A stretch of 54,513 bases of DNA from UBA6049 sp965662345. Lineage in GTDB: Bacteria > Bacteroidota > Bacteroidia > Flavobacteriales_G > Salibacteraceae. Of this stretch, positions 33,669 to 42,070 are shown in pieces. Made by a program: the position numbers and the translations under genes. The DNA is taken from positions 1-54,513 of the forward strand of contig CBFIHE010000016.1 in assembly GCA_965662345.1 (NCBI GenBank). The letters are read 5' to 3'. Position 1 is the first letter of the stretch. Every line of letters starts with the position of its first letter. Below the pieces are notes generated by a model. It saw only the letters and a program-made list of their open reading frames with translations, was not told where the DNA came from and did not search any database.

Positions 33669-34585
33669 TTAGTTCAAAAGAAATTACAGAAACAATACGT
33701 TCAGTGGCTAAGCCTGCTGCGGTAACGCAACTATTTTGGGACAATGCTATGCGTAAAGCACAGCTAGTATGGGAAGCAAAAGCTAAAGGCTTAGAGGTGA
33801 ACCAATCTATTGTACTCAACCATACGGCAGAACTAGAATTGTATGTAGACATTCACGGAACCTTTGCTGTGAGTGATTTGCAATTATTTAAGCTGAACTC
33901 TACTACGGTAGAAGATTACAACGAGTTGGAACGCTGGATGGATGAATTGTATTTGGCAGAGGCGTATTTAGATGCTGCTTTATTAGCACATCGCCTTTGG
34001 TTGCTGTTTCCTTCAACGGTTCGTTGGGCGCAGGAGGCAACTTCTTATTATCTCAAATCAAATTTGCCAATGGTAGCTCTTACCCTAGTGAGAAAGGCAA
34101 TAGAGACATTCCCTGGAACCAGTGAGCTGTACATACTAAGGTCTGATATTTACTTGCAATTGGGTTGGTTGGAGTTGAGTCTTGCCGATGCGGATACCGC
34201 TTCTAGATTTGAACCGAACTCAAGTAGCACTTTAGTTAAAAAGGCAAGCGTATTGTATAATATGGGTTCTTATGGTACTGCAATTCGTTGCTTAAAATTG
34301 GCGATGGAAATACGCAAAGATTTTCATCCTTATTTAGAGCTTTTGGCAAGTTGGCAATACGAAGTAAGAAGTTATGCCGATGCTGCACACTCTGCTGCAA
34401 GAGCCTATGCGCTAAACCCAACCAAAGCTCATACATTGTATTTAATGGGTATTACCCAAGATGCCATACAGAGTCCAAAAGCATTAGTGAATATGTACTT
34501 AGAAGCAGCGGCAGACGCAGGAAGCAAAGAAGCGATAGCTCGCATAAAAACGACCCCAGCTGGACTCTTTAAGCAAGCTGCTTAG
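33665..34585 (+). CDS. TPR-repeat protein, 306 aa
   Basis: The C-terminal part (about 95-275) consists of TPR-like helix pairs (AEAYLDAALLAHRLWLLFPS, LPMVALTLVRKAIETFPGT, LGWLELSLADADTASRFEP, YGTAIRCLKLAMEIR, YADAAHSAARAYALNP). The first 90 residues have a different, mixed alpha/beta character and no recognised domain. It has no signal peptide, so it is likely a cytoplasmic scaffold. It is coupled to the HIRAN-like gene and convergent with the Ate1-like gene, overlapping it by four bases at the 3' ends. Confidence 0.7.
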   Translation: MISSKEITETIRSVAKPAAVTQLFWDNAMRKAQLVWEAKAKGLEVNQSIVLNHTAELELYVDIHGTFAVSDLQLFKLNSTTVEDYNELERWMDELYLAEAYLDAALLAHRLWLLFPSTVRWAQEATSYYLKSNLPMVALTLVRKAIETFPGTSELYILRSDIYLQLGWLELSLADADTASRFEPNSSSTLVKKASVLYNMGSYGTAIRCLKLAMEIRKDFHPYLELLASWQYEVRSYADAAHSAARAYALNPTKAHTLYLMGITQDAIQSPKALVNMYLEAAADAGSKEAIARIKTTPAGLFKQAA

Positions 34586-35628
34586 GCGAGTTCTTGAAGA
34601 ATAGGAAGTAAATGGCTTAACTCTTTTGATGCCGTGATTTCTTGCTGATATTCGAGAATGTATGGTAGATAAACAGCCCTGTTCCCTATGTCTTGATTGG
34701 TTTTCATGGTCATTAACAAGGTGCTTTTTATGTCTTCTCGTACTTGCGAGATATTGAATTTTTCTTCTTCAAAATCATATTCTAAGATGTAATGAAGTTC
34801 ATCTTTCTGCCAATACCATACTTTAAGGCCTTTGCAATACCTGCGCTTACCAAAGTAACCGTAACCCATAGAGTAGAAGGGATTTGTTAGTAGCCGTCCA
34901 TTCAATTTGTTTTGAGTAGTAAAAAGTTCAATTTCTGCGAGCTTCTTATTAATCAGTTGTCCGGGTAGTACGAATGTATCTAGCTCTTCTTTAGAACCCC
35001 ATGATAGATTGGGCAATAGATACTCAGGTGTTCCTAGTCTGAGTTTGTAGTTGAAATCTGGATTGTCACTAAGCACGTAACCTGGGTAGTAATGAGCATG
35101 GCCGTGGTTGGCAGCTAGGGTAATTTCTTCAACCATGGTAAATATGCCAAGGCTGTCTTTAGCATATTCTTCTGCATATATTCCTAAAAGACTTGCCATT
35201 GCCTTTTTTCCCGCATCAAAAAGAGAGTAAGCAATGAGTTGATCCTGATCGTACACACAAATCTCATGCGTATTGAAAACGGTTTTATCTGCATAAGCAA
35301 ACAAAAAATGATCTAGGCTTTCAAATAAAAATCCTTGAAATCTATCTGTATGTTTTTTGTACAAATATTCCTTTTCTGGAGTAAGCTGAACGGGCTGCGC
35401 AACTACTTTGTATTTGGAGTGAATACGCTTGTGAATTTTCCGCAAGCTCTTACGCGGAGTGTAGTTTTTGAGTGAAAAGCGGATGTTGAGCACATCATGT
35501 ATAGAGCTACCCAAGCCAATTACTCTGCTGTTATGCAAGAGCACACTGTTTCTAAACCAGCCTTGAGAGAGGTACCTATCTAACTCTTTGGCTTCAAGTT
35601 CTTCTGGTTGGTAGAATTGAACAAGCAT
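34582..35628 (-). CDS. Arginyl-tRNA-protein transferase-like (Ate1/Bpt) GNAT protein
   Basis: 348 residues. The central part resembles the catalytic GNAT half of Ate1/Bpt aminoacyl-tRNA-protein transferases: RFSLKNYTPRKSLRKIHKR (compare YTPSKSQRR), QLIAYSLFDAGKKAMASLLGIYAEEY, SLGIFTMVEEITLA and HAHYYPGYVLS. The N-terminal CxxC-type cluster of canonical enzymes is absent, so transferase activity is uncertain. The ATG at 35628 is preferred over one at 35655 because a perfect TACCTTTG element ends 6 nt before it. If active, it would add an amino acid to N-termini, marking proteins for the N-degron pathway. Confidence 0.7.
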   Translation of the reverse strand: MLVQFYQPEELEAKELDRYLSQGWFRNSVLLHNSRVIGLGSSIHDVLNIRFSLKNYTPRKSLRKIHKRIHSKYKVVAQPVQLTPEKEYLYKKHTDRFQGFLFESLDHFLFAYADKTVFNTHEICVYDQDQLIAYSLFDAGKKAMASLLGIYAEEYAKDSLGIFTMVEEITLAANHGHAHYYPGYVLSDNPDFNYKLRLGTPEYLLPNLSWGSKEELDTFVLPGQLINKKLAEIELFTTQNKLNGRLLTNPFYSMGYGYFGKRRYCKGLKVWYWQKDELHYILEYDFEEEKFNISQVREDIKSTLLMTMKTNQDIGNRAVYLPYILEYQQEITASKELSHLLPILQELA

Positions 35629-35634
35629 CAGCTT

Positions 35635-35642
35635 CAAAGGTA
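35635..35642 (-). promoter_or_regulatory. -7 element TACCTTTG of the Ate1-like gene
   Basis: Perfect TAnnTTTG match on the minus strand, ending 6 nt before the ATG at 35628. It lies within a longer possible reading frame from 35655 and therefore decides the start. Confidence 0.6.
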
Positions 35643-35726
35643 GCGTTTCGCGCATTTATTTTGCAGCAGAATCTAATCTCTTTGAAATTCGGTTGATTCA
35701 TTCATGGTTAAGTTACCAAAAGAACT

Positions 35727-35734
35727 TATTTTTG
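35727..35734 (+). promoter_or_regulatory. -7 element TATTTTTG of the tRNA gene
   Basis: Perfect TAnnTTTG match, 12 nt before the first base of the mature tRNA, a spacing that leaves a short 5' leader for RNase P. Confidence 0.6.
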
Positions 35735-35746
35735 CCGCCCTAATTA

Positions 35747-35820
35747 GGTCGCGTAGCTCAGCTGGATAGAGCATCTGCCTTCTAAGCAGACGGTCGCAGG
35801 TTCGAATCCTGCCGCGATCA
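35747..35820 (+). tRNA. tRNA-Arg (anticodon UCU)
   Basis: 74 nt. The acceptor stem GGTCGCG pairs with CGCGATC (one G-U), discriminator base A, no encoded CCA. The D-arm is GCTCAGCTGGATAGAGC and the T-arm is GCAGGTTCGAATCCTGC. The anticodon loop CTTCTAA within CTGCCTTCTAAGCAG reads TCT, giving AGA-decoding tRNA-Arg. Confidence 0.97.
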
Positions 35821-35832
35821 CATTGGAAAATA

Positions 35833-35864
35833 GGGAGTAGTAGTTTTGCAGCTCCCTTTTTTTT
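35833..35864 (+). terminator. Rho-independent terminator after tRNA-Arg
   Basis: GGGAG (35833-35837) pairs with CTCCC (35852-35856) across a 14-base loop and is followed by eight T residues (35857-35864). It lies 13 bases after the mature tRNA 3' end. Confidence 0.7.
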
Positions 35865-35922
35865 GTCTTTCGTATCACTTTTCCGTATCAACTTGTTTTG
35901 AGAACCTGCATTCATTTAGGGC

Positions 35923-35951
35923 AAAAAAAGCCCCTACAAAGTGCAGAGGCT
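35923..35951 (-). terminator. Rho-independent terminator of the DUF gene at 35977
   Basis: On the minus strand AGCCTCT (35945-35951) pairs with AGGGGCT (35929-35935; one G-U) and is followed by a T-run (35923-35929). It lies about 25 bases after the stop at 35977. Confidence 0.8.
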
Positions 35952-35976
35952 GATTTCTTTAAAGTTGCATTCAACG

Positions 35977-36513
35977 TTACTCTTGAACCGCGAGCAAAAA
36001 GATTTTCGCTTGTTCGAGAATTGCATCTGCTTTTTTGCCTTTGGGTTCAATCTCAATGAATGACTCCTTGAGATAAACTCTCATTTTTATTACTGGAGAC
36101 GTAGAGAGAGATTTAAGCATGCTCCCATCTATCAAATATTTTGGATTGATGCCGAATGCTTCTGAATTTGCAAGCCCTACGGCTCCTTTGCCTAATTCAG
36201 CAACCTCAAAGCCTATACTATTCGCAGTTATCAATGAGTCATTTGAAAGTTTAAGCATCAAATCAGCATCCTCAGGAACCACCTCAACTGATCTTGTTGT
36301 AACCTTCAAGTCAATGAGCATATTTGAATTAACCCGAATAAACCTCATTAGGTAAACCATGTTTGCAGAGGTTCCGACTTTTTCCCAGGACGTTGCTTGA
36401 ACAAGGTCTCCAGTCATATCGTCCTTTTTGTTAATGTCTAGCTTAGATGTTTGCGCAATACTCATAGAGATTGAAGCAATAATCAATGCACAAAGTGTGA
36501 TTAGCTTTTTCAT
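35977..36513 (-). CDS. Secreted protein of unknown function, 178 aa
   Basis: A signal peptide (MKKLITLCALIIASISMSIAQ) is followed by a small beta-rich domain (WEKVGTSANMVYLMRFIRVNSNMLIDLKVTTRSVEVVPEDADLML, then VIKMRVYLKESFIEIEPKGKKADAILEQ). No family is recognised with confidence and no Cys lies in the mature part. Likely periplasmic. It forms its own transcription unit ended by a strong terminator and is separated from the NlpC/P60 gene by 117 bases that hold no other feature. Confidence 0.7.
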   Translation of the reverse strand: MKKLITLCALIIASISMSIAQTSKLDINKKDDMTGDLVQATSWEKVGTSANMVYLMRFIRVNSNMLIDLKVTTRSVEVVPEDADLMLKLSNDSLITANSIGFEVAELGKGAVGLANSEAFGINPKYLIDGSMLKSLSTSPVIKMRVYLKESFIEIEPKGKKADAILEQAKIFLLAVQE

Positions 36514-36630
36514 ATTGTTCCGTTCTTATTTTGGTTATGACTCAAAGAAACAAAAAAAGCCACCGCTCCCGCACGTTTTCCATCACGTGTATCTAGAACA
36601 AGACATCGCTCTGTGATTTAAGGAATCCAT

Positions 36631-37518
36631 TCAATTTTCTACTACGAGAAGACTTCTAGAAAATAGCACTCTGTCTTTCCAATGATGTTCCCAAGAAGAA
36701 TTATCGCCATCTATGCTTACACCACCAGATACGCAATGAATAACTTTGGTAGAGTCAGGCTCTTTTTCAAACAAAATAGCAGCATGAACTACGCGTATTT
36801 GATTTCCGTTTCGCGACCCAAAGAATAATAAATCACCGGGTTGAGCCTCTTCAAAGGTTTGTTCTTTGCCTTGGTCTAACAAGGCTTGCATTTGCGCATT
36901 GTGTGGTAGCTCAATACCAACCGTCCCGTATACGTATTTGGTAAAACCACTACAGTCGAACCCATTGGTGTCTTCACCGGCCCATTTGTACGGAATGCCT
37001 TTTAACTGTAACGCGCCTGTTAGCAAAGCTTCACGTAGGCTATCGAGTCCGCGTAGCGCTTGTTTATGCGATTCTTCTTCAGCTTCTTCTATCTCTTTGG
37101 TTAAAAGAAAAGAGTAGGCATTTAGAGTATCTTCAAACGTTTTAGAGTACTGTTGAGCTATTGACTTAATCTCTGTTGCATTGGCGTTTCGCGACCATTT
37201 GTTCACGAGCGTATCTAGGTGAACGCCTAGTGAATCAGTTAATGTAAAGGTGTGCACTGCAGCCTTTTCATAGGCTCGCATGGCTCGCTTCCAGTAACTT
37301 GCTTTCTGCCTTGATTGTGCTTTCTCTACGCGGTATAGGGCAATATAGTAGTAAGCAGGTCCCTGTGCTTTTTGTCTTTGGATGTAGCGTTCTGCTTTGT
37401 CTATACATTTTTCAGGGTCTTTGGCCCAAAGCTTTTTAAGCTTGACTTCTTGCCTAGTTTGCGCGCTGCTAATTGCAGCGTTTAGCAACAAAACCGAAAT
37501 GATTAAAAGCGTTTTCAC
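36631..37518 (-). CDS. NlpC/P60-family peptidoglycan peptidase
   Basis: 295 residues from a GTG start. A signal peptide (LLIISVLLLNAAISSAQ) is followed by a helical, TPR-like region (about 25-160) and a C-terminal NlpC/P60 domain with Cys189 (NGFDCSGFT), His245 (RVVHAAILF) and a third polar residue His261 (VIHCVSG). The family cleaves gamma-D-Glu-diamino-acid bonds of peptidoglycan stems. It adds to the cell-wall enzymes in this window (M23, MltF-like, NagZ-like). No strong promoter motif is visible just upstream. Confidence 0.83.
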   Translation of the reverse strand: MKTLLIISVLLLNAAISSAQTRQEVKLKKLWAKDPEKCIDKAERYIQRQKAQGPAYYYIALYRVEKAQSRQKASYWKRAMRAYEKAAVHTFTLTDSLGVHLDTLVNKWSRNANATEIKSIAQQYSKTFEDTLNAYSFLLTKEIEEAEEESHKQALRGLDSLREALLTGALQLKGIPYKWAGEDTNGFDCSGFTKYVYGTVGIELPHNAQMQALLDQGKEQTFEEAQPGDLLFFGSRNGNQIRVVHAAILFEKEPDSTKVIHCVSGGVSIDGDNSSWEHHWKDRVLFSRSLLVVEN

Positions 37519-37686
37519 AGGTTATAAAACGTTGGTATTCATTAGAGTATTGTGTTGGCGGATAGTTTACAGCTTATTTCGCCTGTTTTATTCTCTTGTT
37601 CCAAATACTATTTGTTGAAGTGCATTTAGCACGTTTACAGTCTCAAACGAACCTTCCATTGCTTCAATTGGTTTACTTCGCAATAC

Positions 37687-38685
37687 ATGGATTCACTTAC
37701 GCAAATCGTTTTGGGAGCGGCCGTTGGAGAAGCGGTTCTGGGCAATAAAGTAGGTAACAAAGCAATGCTTTACGGAGCCATAGCTGGAACCATTCCAGAT
37801 TTGGATGTATTGGCCTCGCATTTTACAGATACCACCCGAGCGTTAGAGATTCACCGTGGGTTCACACATTCGGTTATTTTTTCTGTAGTCTTTGCGCCAC
37901 TTAGCGCCTGGATTGTAACCCGCTACGAGAAGTATAAAGACTTTAAAGGATGGGCTTTGCTTTTCTTCTGGGCGTATTTCACCCATCCAATCTTAGATGC
38001 ACATACTACCTGGGGCACGCAGCTTTTTTGGCCATTAGATTTACGCTTGGCGTTCAAAACCATTTTTGTGATAGACCCGCTTTACACGTTGCCTTTTCTT
38101 GTTTTTTTAGTGCTTGCACTTTCCCATAAACGAACCAATCCCAAGCGTAAGCGCTACAACAAGCTAGGTCTTAGTATAAGCTCTTCTTATTTGGTGCTTA
38201 CGTTCTTACTTAAAGGATTGTCTTTTCAAGCATTTACAAACGCGCTAGAGAATCAAGAAATTGCATACAGCCAAATAGAAACCAGGCCCACCCCATTAAA
38301 CACTGTTTTATGGAGCGCCAATATAGATGCAGGAGAACGATATTTGTTAGCAGATTATTCCTTCTTTGATACCAAACCCATAACGTTTAGACCCATTTTC
38401 AAGAACCATCACCTACTTGGTGAACTTGCAGAAAATAAGCGAGTTAGGCGTATGATTCGGATTTCAAAAGGCTGGTATGTGATTACGCAAGAAAACGGAA
38501 AACTTTACTTTAACGACTTGCGTTTTGGCATACTCAGTATGGATGAGGGAGCTACAGACTTTGTATTTAAATATGCGATTTCGCAAGATTCAAACGGAGA
38601 GGTGACCTTTACAGAAGTAGAGAAAACACAGCGCGATGGTGCAAAGCTTATCAAGCAACTGTGGGAACGTATTAAAGGAAACTGA
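37687..38685 (+). CDS. YdjM-like membrane metal-dependent hydrolase
   Basis: 332 residues with four or five membrane helices in the first 180 residues. The YdjM (LexA-regulated, membrane-bound prolipoprotein-like) signature is visible: MDSLTQIVLGAAVGEAVLG, PDLDVLASHF, EIHRGFTHSVIF and THPILDAHTTWGTQLFWP, which provide Asp and His residues for metal binding. The C-terminal part is a soluble domain of unknown function. Proteins of this family are annotated as metal-dependent hydrolases; the substrate is unknown. A TACTTCGC sequence 5 nt before the ATG is a weak -7 candidate. Convergent with menE. Confidence 0.83.
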   Translation: MDSLTQIVLGAAVGEAVLGNKVGNKAMLYGAIAGTIPDLDVLASHFTDTTRALEIHRGFTHSVIFSVVFAPLSAWIVTRYEKYKDFKGWALLFFWAYFTHPILDAHTTWGTQLFWPLDLRLAFKTIFVIDPLYTLPFLVFLVLALSHKRTNPKRKRYNKLGLSISSSYLVLTFLLKGLSFQAFTNALENQEIAYSQIETRPTPLNTVLWSANIDAGERYLLADYSFFDTKPITFRPIFKNHHLLGELAENKRVRRMIRISKGWYVITQENGKLYFNDLRFGILSMDEGATDFVFKYAISQDSNGEVTFTEVEKTQRDGAKLIKQLWERIKGN

Positions 38686-38694
38686 GATTCTTTT

Positions 38695-39765
38695 TTAGGT
38701 CAGCTTAATCAAGCTAACGGTTTCTTCTCGTTTAATCTTACCTGTTACGGTACGAGAGAATTTAGGAATGCTATAGATTTCTTTGGGCTTTTCTAGCCGA
38801 TTCAGCGAAGAGAAAGCAACATGCTGTAATTTCTCATCTACGGGCTCATCTTGTTCAACTATTAGAATAACTGCATTGCCTAAAATAGCATCGGACTGAT
38901 GGTGGATAAAAAGAGGAACCTCAAAAAACGGAGCAAGTTTCTCTTCTACTTTCTCTGGGTGTATTTTCACACCTCCAGAGTTAATCACATAGTCCAATCG
39001 GCCTAGCCATTCAAACGTATGAGGAGATAAAAGCTTTACGGCATCTGTTGTCTCTAAAGGGTTGTCTGTAATTCCAGGGGCATGAATAATCAAGTTTCCT
39101 TGCTCACCTAAAGCAAGACTAACATCTGGCAAACAGGTGTAGAAAGATTCTCTTTTAGATAAGTTTCGCAATGCGATGTGAGATAAAGTCTCAGTCATTC
39201 CATAGCTTTGGAATATAGCGGTTGTACCTGCATGGTTAAGCAGTTCTTCTTGCATAGATGTGCTAACTGGTGCTCCTCCCAATAAGAGGGTCTTGGTTTG
39301 TTTTAGCTGATCTTTACTCGCCATGGCTTGCAAGGGTACAAGAGGGGTAAAGTCAATACGCTCAGACAACATCTGCAACGGATTTGAAGTAGGAGGCTGT
39401 ACAATGAGTCGGTAACCACCAACCAATGCCCGTACTAACATCATCTTACCCGCGATATACTCTGCAGGTAAAGCCAAAAGAGCGTTTGAGGCTGTATTCA
39501 AATGGAAAAAGGTATTCGTGCGCTTTGCACTGCTTACCATTCTATCTTTTAGCAGTGTAACCATTTTTGGCTTTCCAGTGCTACCGGAAGTTTGCACAGA
39601 GATTGATGGTGTTTCGTCTAGCCAGTGTTGTAAAAATTGAGCAATGGTTATTAGGTAATCTTCTGTTGAATTGAAGTTTACAAGAGCTTGATTTGCCAAT
39701 TCAGAGGCTGGAATATCTGTGCCGTTAATACATAAAACGGTAGATTTTGCTAGATATCCTGCCAT
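38695..39765 (-). CDS. menE: O-succinylbenzoate-CoA ligase
   Basis: 356 residues, short for an adenylate-forming enzyme but usual for Bacteroidota MenE. The adenylation motifs are complete: VQTSGSTGKPKMV (P-loop), FQSYGMTETLSHIA, GRLDYVINSGGVKIHPEKVEE and the catalytic Lys in FSRTVTGKIKRE. It activates o-succinylbenzoate with CoA in menaquinone synthesis. The first 16 bases overlap the end of menC, so they are translated as a pair; the other men genes are not in the window. Confidence 0.9.
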   Translation of the reverse strand: MAGYLAKSTVLCINGTDIPASELANQALVNFNSTEDYLITIAQFLQHWLDETPSISVQTSGSTGKPKMVTLLKDRMVSSAKRTNTFFHLNTASNALLALPAEYIAGKMMLVRALVGGYRLIVQPPTSNPLQMLSERIDFTPLVPLQAMASKDQLKQTKTLLLGGAPVSTSMQEELLNHAGTTAIFQSYGMTETLSHIALRNLSKRESFYTCLPDVSLALGEQGNLIIHAPGITDNPLETTDAVKLLSPHTFEWLGRLDYVINSGGVKIHPEKVEEKLAPFFEVPLFIHHQSDAILGNAVILIVEQDEPVDEKLQHVAFSSLNRLEKPKEIYSIPKFSRTVTGKIKREETVSLIKLT

Positions 39766-40796
39766 GATTTGTTTGGATTATAGTGCAAAAAGCCATTGTC
39801 TATATAGAGCGGAGACTCTGGGTTGTTTGTAAACAACTGACCCGTACCTAGTCCTTGTGGCATGGTGGTATTTAACGAATAGGTCCACTGTGCAATAGCA
39901 TTTAACCCAATGTTAGATTCTAATGCACTTGTATTCCAAGATGGTATTCCTCGTTCAGCTGCAAGGTCTATCCACTCTTTGGCACTGGCCAAGCCCCCTA
40001 CAAGTGAGGGTTTTAAGATGATGTACTGCGGCTTAATGGTTTCCAAACATGCTATTCGTTCTTCAGGGGTGTGCAGTCCAATCAGTTCTTCATCTAAAGC
40101 AATAGGTAGAGGAGAGGTAGCGCATAATTTGGCGTGTTCTTCATATTGATTAACAGCAATGGGTTGCTCTATGGAGTGAAGGTTAAAGTCAGAAAGAAGT
40201 TTTAGTTTTTCCAATGCTTCTTCTGGAGCGAATGCTCCGTTGGCATCTACGCGTATCTCAATATCACTGGCAGAGTATTGCTGCCGTATAAAGTGTAAAA
40301 CTTCTAGCTCTGCTTTAAAATCTATGGCACCTATTTTTAGTTTAATGCAGTTGTAGCCTTCTTCTATTTTGGTTCTAACTTGTTCCAACATGTTAGCTTT
40401 ATCAGCCATCCAAATCAGTCCGTTTATAGAAATACCTGCTTCGCCTTGCGTAAATAAAGAAGTGAAGAGTGTTTTATTTCCACCTTTCAGCAAATCCATT
40501 CTAGCAGTTTCTAATGCAAAGCGCAATGCTGGAAGCTCCAAGAGGTTTGCTTCTTCTCTCTCCATTTCGCTGATGTTGGCAAATCCATTCACTGTATACG
40601 CATTAAGCTTCTCTTCAATCCTGCCGGAGTCATCAATACTCAATCCAGGGATTAGGCTGCATTCACCAATGCCCGTTCTTCCATCATCGCTATGCGCTAG
40701 TACGTACCATGTAGGTTTTTGAGTTAATATACCGCGAGATGTTCCGCTAGGCTTTTTGAATTGGAGTGGGTGTGTTTTAAAGGAGATGCTAATCAT
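39750..40796 (-). CDS. menC: o-Succinylbenzoate synthase
   Basis: 348 residues of the enolase/muconate-lactonizing superfamily. Catalytic Lys in CIKLKIG (KxK), metal ligands Asp in EIRVDANGAF, Glu in SIEQPI and Asp in PIALDEELIG, and the second Lys in YIILKPSLVGG are all seen. It dehydrates SHCHC to o-succinylbenzoate, the step before MenE. The DUF5723 gene ends 30 bases upstream on the same strand and may share the transcript. Confidence 0.9.
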   Translation of the reverse strand: MISISFKTHPLQFKKPSGTSRGILTQKPTWYVLAHSDDGRTGIGECSLIPGLSIDDSGRIEEKLNAYTVNGFANISEMEREEANLLELPALRFALETARMDLLKGGNKTLFTSLFTQGEAGISINGLIWMADKANMLEQVRTKIEEGYNCIKLKIGAIDFKAELEVLHFIRQQYSASDIEIRVDANGAFAPEEALEKLKLLSDFNLHSIEQPIAVNQYEEHAKLCATSPLPIALDEELIGLHTPEERIACLETIKPQYIILKPSLVGGLASAKEWIDLAAERGIPSWNTSALESNIGLNAIAQWTYSLNTTMPQGLGTGQLFTNNPESPLYIDNGFLHYNPNKSWQDI

Positions 40797-40826
40797 GCTT
40801 AGAAAACAGAGATTTTGGGTATTGGT

Positions 40827-42068
40827 TTACCAAAAGAAAGTGAGTGAAACAAAAGCGCTTGTGCCACCCATAGTTTGCCATAAGGCAATTCCTTCTAGGT
40901 TTCTTGTACCTGCCATAATCTGGTAGTGTTCTGCCTCGTAGGCAGCTTCAATTCCTAGTTGCCAAGTACCATAACCACCTAATCCAGCATTGCCACCTAA
41001 GCGCCAATTTCCCGTTTTATATCTAATGCGGGTAAAAAAGAAGGGGGAGTAGCTTGCGAAAAAGCGGTGGTTCATACCTACTACTGCATCGTAATTAGCA
41101 AAGTCTTGGTGCAGGCTAAGCTGCACAGTAGCAGGAAGCAAGGTATGATACCTGCCGTTAGTAGATTCTGGCGTAATGAGATCTGCAATACTATCTGGGG
41201 TAAGCGGGTCTATCTCAGAATCTTGTAAATCTAAAATGCGATCTATTTCTGTACCGTTATACACGTAAAGTGTATCTACTGGATATTGAACACTGTTGTT
41301 ATTCCAGTAAATGGCACCTGCATCTTGCACTTCTAGTTGCAAGAACCCACTTGTGGCTTTAGCAGATTTTAGTTCTTTTCTGATAAAACCGCTTACTCCA
41401 AAACCTATGCCGTTGAATGCGTGTGGACCTGGTTGCGCGGTGTCTGACTGTTGCAGAAGCAGTGTGCCGTTTAAGCGTATTTGCTCTCCTGTGAGAGAGG
41501 TATACAAACGTGCATAATCTGTACTGATATTTACGTTCTGGTCTCCCCAGATTCCAGCTACCGATACTCCTGCAGAGTAACCTCCAGAAAGATCAGCAAC
41601 AAAGCCATATCGTATTTCTTTCCAGCGGATGTAGCGCAGACGAGTGTCATCCATATTTATTTCTTCACCCGCAAAACGTTTGTTGCCGTACAGCGTTAAC
41701 TCTAGTGCTTCATTACTGAGTTGTCCGTCTGCATGATAGCGCTCTGCCACTCCAAAGGTGTGATGCTTTACGCATTTCCCAGGTAGGGTTACTTGCACCC
41801 CATAGGTGCCATCATTTCCGAATCTGTTAAGGCCCTTAGCCCTATCCATTATTTTTTCTTTTTCTCCATCACTTACGAACCTGCCGTTCACGAATCCGAA
41901 AAAGAAAGCATTGGTAATTGCGTTACTATTAGATAATCCCTCACCTAAGACATTAATTCCAACCTTAAACGAATCTGGTGTTTGCACAGTACTTTGCCAC
42001 AATTGTTGCGCAGTAGCGCTACCAACAATGGAGATTGAAATAAGGAGTATGGATAGAATATGCTTCAC
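40827..42068 (-). CDS. DUF5723-type outer-membrane beta-barrel protein
   Basis: 413 residues with a signal peptide (ILSILLISISIVGSATAQ). Amphipathic strands dominate (VGINVLGEGLSNSNAITNAFFFGFVNGRFV at the start, SAFVSLTFFW at the C-terminus with a terminal aromatic, as in outer-membrane barrels). The pattern is that of the DUF5723 family of Bacteroidota. It probably inserts in the outer membrane; no substrate is known. It is two bases downstream of the lipoprotein gene, a pairing I have seen in Bacteroidota genomes, so the two may form one outer-membrane unit. Confidence 0.78.
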   Translation of the reverse strand: MKHILSILLISISIVGSATAQQLWQSTVQTPDSFKVGINVLGEGLSNSNAITNAFFFGFVNGRFVSDGEKEKIMDRAKGLNRFGNDGTYGVQVTLPGKCVKHHTFGVAERYHADGQLSNEALELTLYGNKRFAGEEINMDDTRLRYIRWKEIRYGFVADLSGGYSAGVSVAGIWGDQNVNISTDYARLYTSLTGEQIRLNGTLLLQQSDTAQPGPHAFNGIGFGVSGFIRKELKSAKATSGFLQLEVQDAGAIYWNNNSVQYPVDTLYVYNGTEIDRILDLQDSEIDPLTPDSIADLITPESTNGRYHTLLPATVQLSLHQDFANYDAVVGMNHRFFASYSPFFFTRIRYKTGNWRLGGNAGLGGYGTWQLGIEAAYEAEHYQIMAGTRNLEGIALWQTMGGTSAFVSLTFFW

Positions 42069-42070
42069 GC

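Noticed and set aside
35673..35915. A long open frame on the minus strand antisense to the tRNA-Arg gene.
   Set aside because: It spans the tRNA, has no signal or domain, and is explained by the reverse complement of the tRNA and its terminator.
36550..36600. A possible terminator for the NlpC/P60 gene in the A-rich stretch before 36600.
   Set aside because: Although a T-run exists on the minus strand, I could not find a stem that pairs well next to it.
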